64,000 nucleotides of DNA, from the NCBI GenBank assembly GCA_030752605.1, contig JASMDX010000078.1, positions 1 to 64,000 of the forward strand. The letters run 5' to 3'. The stretch is from GCA-2731375 sp002731375 (GTDB taxonomy: Bacteria > Pseudomonadota > Alphaproteobacteria > GCA-2731375). Within the stretch, counting starts at the first letter, position 1, and the number at the start of each line of letters is the position of its first letter. The notes under the pieces are model-generated. The model saw only the letters and a program-made list of their open reading frames with translations. It had not been told where the DNA came from and did not search any database. Below, one piece after another: positions 59,249-64,000 of the stretch. A program made the position numbers and the translations under genes.

Positions 59249-60163
59249 CTATCGCTCCCTCAGCTTCGGATTAGTGGCGTCGTTCAAACCATCGCCGATC
59301 AGGCTGACGGCTAGAACAGTCAGGAATATGAAAATTCCAGGAATTGTGACAGTCCACCAAGCATCCATCAGATAATCACGGCTTGACCCGATCATAAAAC
59401 CCCAGCTCATGACGTTGGGATCGGACAGGCCAAGGAAGCTCAACCCCGCCTCGAATAGGATCGCACCGCCAACTGCAAGTGTTGCCTGCACCACCAGGGG
59501 CGGCATGGCGTTGGGCAGGATCACCAGCCAGATAATGCGCCGGTTGGAAGAACTTATAGACCGCGCTGCCTTGATGTAGTCAAGCGAGCGGATGCGCAGG
59601 AATTCTGAACGCGCCAGCCGGGCCACCGCCGTCCAACTGACCACGCCGATGGCAAAAGCGACGGTCGCGATCGATGGCCTGAACAATGCCACGATAACCA
59701 TGGCGAACAGCAGCGTAGGCAGGACTTGAAAAAACTCTGTGATGCGCATCAACACTTCGTCGACCCAGCCGCCATAATAACCGGCCAGGGACCCGATCGA
59801 CAATCCGATGATCACTGCCAACAATGCCGCCGAAGCCCCAACCGCCAACGTCGCGCTGCCGCCATGCACGATACCGGCCAGGATGTCTCGACCCAGATAA
59901 TCTGTGCCAAACGGGGCGTTTTCGGTTCCGGGCGGGGACAACGGCGCCCAAACTAGATCAAAAGGATCGACCGTGTAGAAGAATGGCGCCACCAGGGTCA
60001 GAATGAGAATTCCGAGCAACAGGAACAAACCACCGACCGCCGCTTTGTTGCGTGCGAACATGCGGGCCGCCTCGCGCAAGGGGTGCTTGATTTCGGGGAT
60101 TTTGAACTCCGCTTCGAACGATTCCGAGGCGTCCTGGATTTGGCTATTGACTTGTTCGCTCAT
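59249..60163 (-). CDS. dppC: peptide ABC transporter permease (DppC-like)
   Basis: 304 aa, six membrane segments with the N-terminal cytoplasmic leader usual for DppC/OppC. The EAA loop that contacts the ATPases appears as LDYIKAARSISSSNRRIIWL. The first segment is AAVGGLFLLLGILILTLVAP, and the region DPFDLVWAPLSPPGTENAPFG-like is a periplasmic loop. Starts 18 bp after the DppB-like gene. Confidence 0.93.
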   Translation of the reverse strand: MSEQVNSQIQDASESFEAEFKIPEIKHPLREAARMFARNKAAVGGLFLLLGILILTLVAPFFYTVDPFDLVWAPLSPPGTENAPFGTDYLGRDILAGIVHGGSATLAVGASAALLAVIIGLSIGSLAGYYGGWVDEVLMRITEFFQVLPTLLFAMVIVALFRPSIATVAFAIGVVSWTAVARLARSEFLRIRSLDYIKAARSISSSNRRIIWLVILPNAMPPLVVQATLAVGGAILFEAGLSFLGLSDPNVMSWGFMIGSSRDYLMDAWWTVTIPGIFIFLTVLAVSLIGDGLNDATNPKLRER

Positions 60164-60181
60164 GGCATCCCGCCCTACCCA

Positions 60182-61168
60182 TTATTCCTTGCTGCCGATG
60201 CGAATGCGCGGGTCGATCAAATTGTAAGTCAGGTCGGTCAGAAGATTGAAAATCACCACTACTATCGACGAGAAGAACAGAATGCCAAGAATGGTCGGTC
60301 CGTCGCGGCGCAAAATTGCCTCCAGAGCCAGTGTGCCGAGGCCGGGCCAGGTGAACACTGCCTCTACTAACACCGCGCCGGACAAAATTTGTGCAAATTG
60401 CAGGCCGGCGATGGTGACGATGGGAATCAAGGCGTTACGCAAGGCGTGCTTATAAACCACGACACGGTCGCTCAAACCCTTGGCCCGTGCCGTGCGAATA
60501 TAGTCCGAACCCAGGACATCCAGCATGCTGGCCCGCGAAAGCCGGCTGTAAAACGCCAGATAGATCAAAGCCAGGGTGACCACCGGCAGGACCATGTGAT
60601 GGAGTACGTTGAGATAATAATCGAGGCTGCCCGGTTCTAGACCTGGGTCGACCATGCCGGCGGGTGGAAACAGGGGGATGAAGGAGGCGAAGGCGATCAG
60701 AAACATGATCCCCGTCCAGAAAACTGGAGCGGAGAAGCCGACCAACGCAAGTACGGTGATGAAATGGCTAAAGGCGCCATTTGGCCGGCGCGCCGCGATG
60801 ACGCCACAAATTGTCCCGATCACGAGCGCGAGTGATAATGCGGTGATGACCAGCAATAGGGTCTGGGGCAGCGCATTCCATATCAAATCGACGACCGGTT
60901 CATCATAAAAAAAGGAATAGCCCAAATCGCCTTGCAAGATCTTCAATACATAAAGTGCCAACTGCTCGTAGAGAGGCTTATCCAGGCCATAGTCTGCTCG
61001 GATCTTGGCGATCAGTTCCGGGCTGATGCCGCCCATTTCGCCGGCGATGGTGTCGACAATGTCACCGGGCGCAATGTGGATCAGAAGGAAGTTCAGAATG
61101 ACAACGGCCAATATCAACGCCGCGGCATTGGTCAGCCGTTTGACGACGATAATGGAAAAATTCGCCAT
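60182..61168 (-). CDS. dppB: peptide ABC transporter permease (DppB-like)
   Basis: 328 aa, six membrane segments. Standard DppB start (FSIIVVKRLTNAAALILAVV), a periplasmic domain, and the EAA loop GSDYIRTARAKGLSDRVVVY with ALRNALIPIVTIAG. Pairs with DppC in the membrane channel. About 88 bp after the substrate-binding gene, a spacer that carries an inverted repeat near 61190-61230 (CCGGGAGC... and GGCCCGCC...) that might reduce downstream expression. Confidence 0.93.
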   Translation of the reverse strand: MANFSIIVVKRLTNAAALILAVVILNFLLIHIAPGDIVDTIAGEMGGISPELIAKIRADYGLDKPLYEQLALYVLKILQGDLGYSFFYDEPVVDLIWNALPQTLLLVITALSLALVIGTICGVIAARRPNGAFSHFITVLALVGFSAPVFWTGIMFLIAFASFIPLFPPAGMVDPGLEPGSLDYYLNVLHHMVLPVVTLALIYLAFYSRLSRASMLDVLGSDYIRTARAKGLSDRVVVYKHALRNALIPIVTIAGLQFAQILSGAVLVEAVFTWPGLGTLALEAILRRDGPTILGILFFSSIVVVIFNLLTDLTYNLIDPRIRIGSKE

Positions 61169-61256
61169 GTTGCAGCCTGTGGTGCGCTGTCTGGGCCGGG
61201 AGCATGAGCGATCGCTCAGCCCCCGGCCCGCCGGGAAAGCGTTTTATCCGTTGCCC

Positions 61257-62861
61257 CTACTTCAGCTTGTAGATCCGGTCCAGGGGATGGGCCGTGCCCC
61301 ATACGGTATCCGGAACGCCGCTGACGGTCTTGTTGTTGAAGACCGAGTGATAGGCGATCACGTTGACCGGATAGACCGGCAGATCCCGAGCCAGAATCTT
61401 CTGGAACTTGACATAGTGGTTCTTGCGCTTGGCCTGGTCCAATTCCACGCCGGCCTTGGCCAGAATGGCGTCCACTTCCGAGTTGGCATAGTTCTGGGTA
61501 TTCGACCAGATCACGCCCTTCTTGATGTTATTGCTCAGATAGGTCCGATGCACGCCGATCACGGGATCGCCCCAGTTGAAGGGTACATCCATGGTCATAT
61601 CGAAGTCCCAGTTCCGTACATAGTTGGCCCAGGTGGGGAAGTCCGGTGAAACCCTGACGATCACGTTGATGCCGATCTTCTTCAATGCGGGCTTCAGGTA
61701 TTCGGCAACTGCTTTTTGGTTCTCGTCGATAGCCGCCGCTGGCAGATAATCCACCTTGAGGGTGAAACGCATACCATCGCCACCCTTTTTGTAGCCGGCG
61801 TCGTCGAGGATCTTATTGGCCTTGGCGAGATCAAGATCATAATGCTCAACGTCCGCCGTGTAATAAGGCGTGCCGGGCACAATGGGGCCGGTGGAGGGCT
61901 TGGAGAAGCCGCCGTGCAGCGCCTTGGTGACAAAATTACGGTCGACTGCATAGGCGATGGCTTGGCGCACCCGCACGTCAGAAAGCTGCTTCTGTTTCAG
62001 ATTGAAGGCAATCCAGTTGTTTGGGCCGATGGCCACATAATGGTCCGAGGTCACGGTCAGGTTATTGGATTTTCTCAACCTCGCCAAGGTTCTGCTCGAA
62101 CTGCTCCAATGCATCATGTCGGCCTTGCCCTGCTCCATGGCGATGATCTGGCTGGCCACCTGACCGAAGTTCTGCAGGACGATCTTGTCCAGGAAAGGCC
62201 CTTCCATGAAATAGTTGTCATTGCGCTCCATGATGATGTGTTCGCGCCGTTTGAACGCCGTAAGTCTGAAGGGGCCGGAACCAACCACATCCTTGGTGTT
62301 GCGAGGATGCTTCTTGATGTTCTGGCCATCGCCATAAACATGCTTGGGAATGATAGCTGACAATGGTGCAGTCAAGGCCAGAGATAGCGCCGGGTGTGCT
62401 TGACTTAGACGCAAGATTACCTGATGGGGGGTCGGGGTTTCCACATCCTTCAATGGCGCGAACATCGCCTTGAATGGGTGATTGTCGCGGTTCGCCTTCA
62501 ATGAAAAAGCCACGTCGGCTGATGTAATGTCATGACCATCGTGGAATTTCGCGCCTTTTCTCAAGTTCAGCGTGACCGATAAGCCGTCGTCGGAAACTTT
62601 CCAATCCGTCGCCAGATAAGGATGGGTTTTGAATTGCCCATCGAGCCGCAGCAGCGTCGCGAACAGTTGCGCACCCGGCACCATGGTGGCGACGCCAGAT
62701 TGAACGGCGGCGTTGAAGTGGCGGGGATTGGCCGTGTCCACGATCGTTAGTGTTCCACCCCGTTTCGGATCTGCCGCGTTGGCAGTACTTGCTACGGCGC
62801 CGACGACGGTCAGCGCAGCAATAATCTTCGCACCAGACAAAATGTATTGTTTCGTTTCCAT
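61257..62861 (-). CDS. dppA: peptide ABC transporter substrate-binding protein (DppA-like)
   Basis: 534-residue SBP_bac_5-family protein. Start ATG 62861 behind GGGGAG. Signal peptide about 1-28 (SGAKIIAALTVVGAVASTAN-A), no lipobox Cys. Family landmarks: GAKFHDGHDITSADVAFSL, VVGSGPFRLTAFKRREHIIM, and VRVRQAIAYAVDRNFVTKAL. Periplasmic. It heads the operon dppA-dppB-dppC-dppD-dppF-M81. With an M81 peptidase as last gene, the cargo is probably a peptide. Confidence 0.93.
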   Translation of the reverse strand: METKQYILSGAKIIAALTVVGAVASTANAADPKRGGTLTIVDTANPRHFNAAVQSGVATMVPGAQLFATLLRLDGQFKTHPYLATDWKVSDDGLSVTLNLRKGAKFHDGHDITSADVAFSLKANRDNHPFKAMFAPLKDVETPTPHQVILRLSQAHPALSLALTAPLSAIIPKHVYGDGQNIKKHPRNTKDVVGSGPFRLTAFKRREHIIMERNDNYFMEGPFLDKIVLQNFGQVASQIIAMEQGKADMMHWSSSSRTLARLRKSNNLTVTSDHYVAIGPNNWIAFNLKQKQLSDVRVRQAIAYAVDRNFVTKALHGGFSKPSTGPIVPGTPYYTADVEHYDLDLAKANKILDDAGYKKGGDGMRFTLKVDYLPAAAIDENQKAVAEYLKPALKKIGINVIVRVSPDFPTWANYVRNWDFDMTMDVPFNWGDPVIGVHRTYLSNNIKKGVIWSNTQNYANSEVDAILAKAGVELDQAKRKNHYVKFQKILARDLPVYPVNVIAYHSVFNNKTVSGVPDTVWGTAHPLDRIYKLK

Positions 62862-63281
62862 GATTATCTCCCCATTGGTTTCTTACATTGGTTCAAGACC
62901 TACAATTTGGCAACCGCATCCCTGGAAATCAGCACTCCACCCCTCTCCCGCACTTCCCAGAAGCACGGCGAGGGTCAGCAGAAGGATGGGTACCCAGTGT
63001 CGCATATGTGAATTATGGCAAGAAAGGTGGGAGTCTGGAAGTAAGAGTTTGTTTTTTTTTATAAATAGTTAGGTGCATATTCCACTCACTTCACCCGCCC
63101 GATTTAGGTGGTCCAGCCGTTACGAGAAAGTTTGGCCGGTTTGTTCGTAATATTGATTGCTGTTGATCGTAAGGCGGTTGTGTCGGATAGCGGCGGACAG
63201 GGTTGGGCCTATATATGTACTGTCCGAGGCAGCGGTTAATTTCTCTCCGCCGTACCGCCGTCTGGCGCATCATTTACGGAG
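62862..63281. other. intergenic region before the peptide-uptake operon
   Basis: About 420 bases without a convincing gene, separating the divergent dppA and CobW_C genes. It should hold both promoters. A T9 run lies at 63051-63059. A weak TTGCCA-N17 arrangement upstream of dppA is the only promoter-like element I can point to. Confidence 0.4.
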
Positions 63282-63596
63282 ATGCCGCATCATCCGCATT
63301 CAATCAATCATACGGAATTGTTCCATAGCGAAACTCTAGATATGATCGAGCCGGTCGATCTCATGGCACTACGACGAGGTCTGGAGGCGCTCCCCCACAG
63401 CATCCTACGGGTAAAGGGTTTCATTCCTATTCCAGGGCGCAGCGAACCTTTCTTTCTGGTGCAAATGAGTGGACATGAGATTGAAATATCGCCTTGGCGC
63501 GGGAGCGCACCCGCACGAGCCGGCCTCATCGTCATCGGCACACGGGACATGCCGGATAAACAGCAACTCGACCGGATATTTCTCTCTGCGCGATAA
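63282..63596 (+). CDS. stand-alone CobW C-terminal domain
   Basis: 104 aa. After a His-rich start (MPHHPHSINHTELFHSE), the sequence LEALPHSILRVKGFIPIPGR, then RSEPFFLVQMSGHEIEI and AGLIVIGTRDM, matches the C-terminal domain (CobW_C, PF07683-like) of COG0523 GTPases. The GTPase domain itself is missing. It may be a remnant of a zinc- or nitrile-hydratase-type metallochaperone, or a genuine small domain protein. The His-rich head would suit metal binding. Confidence 0.72.
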   Translation: MPHHPHSINHTELFHSETLDMIEPVDLMALRRGLEALPHSILRVKGFIPIPGRSEPFFLVQMSGHEIEISPWRGSAPARAGLIVIGTRDMPDKQQLDRIFLSAR

Positions 63597-63784
63597 TTGT
63601 TGCCCGGACTAGCGGCCAGGTCCTAAGGTTGATGATGGCAAAGTCATGATACCGACTGTCGCTGCATACCTCGCCACGCCGTAACTTGTCGCAGCCTTAC
63701 ACTTTTCTGTTCGATCAAACCTCCGCCCACGACTAACGCAAGAACCGAAGCTATTTTCGATTGGGGCACATTCAAGGAACTCTC

Positions 63785-64000
63785 ATGCCGTCGATTACCG
63801 TCTTCACCGCAAAGCAGATTAGGACGATGAACCCAAGCGCGCCGTTGGCGACTGCGGTCGCAATCCGCGATGGACAGATACTAGAGGTGGGCACGCTGGA
63901 GACGATGCGGCCTTGGCTTGATACGTTTCCGCATCAGATCGATACCCGTTTTGCCGATCAGGTAATTACACCAGGATTTATCGACCCTCATTTACACCCG
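63785..64000 (+). CDS. amidohydrolase, N-terminal part (cut by window edge)
   Basis: Starts at the ATG at 63785 and stays open to the end of the window (72 codons). N-terminal composite domain: FTAKQIRTMNPSAPLATAVA and IRDGQILEVGTLETM. It then reaches the metal-binding start of the TIM barrel, ITPGFIDPHLHP, with the HxH motif. This is an amidohydrolase-superfamily protein of the type annotated as exoenzyme or imidazolonepropionase-like hydrolases. Substrate unknown. Incomplete only because of the window boundary. Confidence 0.82.
   Translation, partial: MPSITVFTAKQIRTMNPSAPLATAVAIRDGQILEVGTLETMRPWLDTFPHQIDTRFADQVITPGFIDPHLHP

Overview
The window looks like the chromosome of an alphaproteobacterium, probably of the Rhodospirillales/Rhizobiales sphere. 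The evidence is the gene order mdh-sucC-sucD-sucA-sucB-lpdA, a GcrA-type zinc protein, a coiled-coil protein with a C-terminal module I associate with Alphaproteobacteria, and moderately GC-rich coding DNA. I cannot name a genus. I saw no rRNA, tRNA or CRISPR array.

Region 1 (about 1-31.8 kb) is a catabolic accessory segment. Its centre is aerobic benzoyl-CoA ('box') degradation: boxB (ring epoxidase), boxC (ring-cleaving dihydrolase), boxR (XRE plus shikimate-kinase-like regulator), a benzoate-CoA ligase gene and a coupled alpha/beta hydrolase. A flavodoxin gene lies between boxR and the ligase. No BoxA reductase is present. Around these sit a thioesterase-DUF924 fusion, a ThDP enzyme, one single and one double-headed family III CoA-transferase, a two-subunit molybdenum hydroxylase, a DMSO-reductase-family molybdoenzyme, an SDR with an altered active site, two MFS carriers, a HlyD-like adaptor and tandem EamA exporters. 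Decaying genes (acyl-CoA ligase, DUF2189, LysR) lie among them. Two dead IS481-family copies in the same orientation (1-225 and 31229-31767) bracket the segment, so it resembles a relic composite transposon or island.

Region 2 (about 32-47 kb) is core metabolism. It holds the six-gene TCA operon on the minus strand, three acyl-CoA dehydrogenases (two adjacent and possibly heteromeric), an NTF2-like protein and remnants of PAS and GFA genes. The box pathway yields 3,4-dehydroadipyl-CoA semialdehyde and then, by beta-oxidation, acetyl-CoA and succinyl-CoA, which this operon would consume.

Region 3 (about 47-55.7 kb) is accessory: a core-type MetE homologue, a PAS-SARP regulator, a malate synthase G fragment, a di-haem peroxidase with 11-bp-spaced direct repeats upstream, an EF-hand/M23 peptidase and a DUF1326-DUF2182 pair. 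About 1.2 kb of poorly coding DNA follows.

Region 4 (about 55.7-64 kb) is a peptide-uptake operon (dppABCDF-like genes plus an M81/MlrC metallopeptidase). It is followed by a stand-alone CobW C-terminal domain and the start of an amidohydrolase cut by the window edge.

The main regulatory observation is a shared element, GCATTATAAT with a TGCA core. It overlaps the -10 boxes of both the boxCB promoter (20110-20139) and the boxR/flavodoxin-ligase intergenic region (28193-28253), and is a candidate BoxR operator. All assignments come from reading the sequence and recalled family knowledge; no database search was run.
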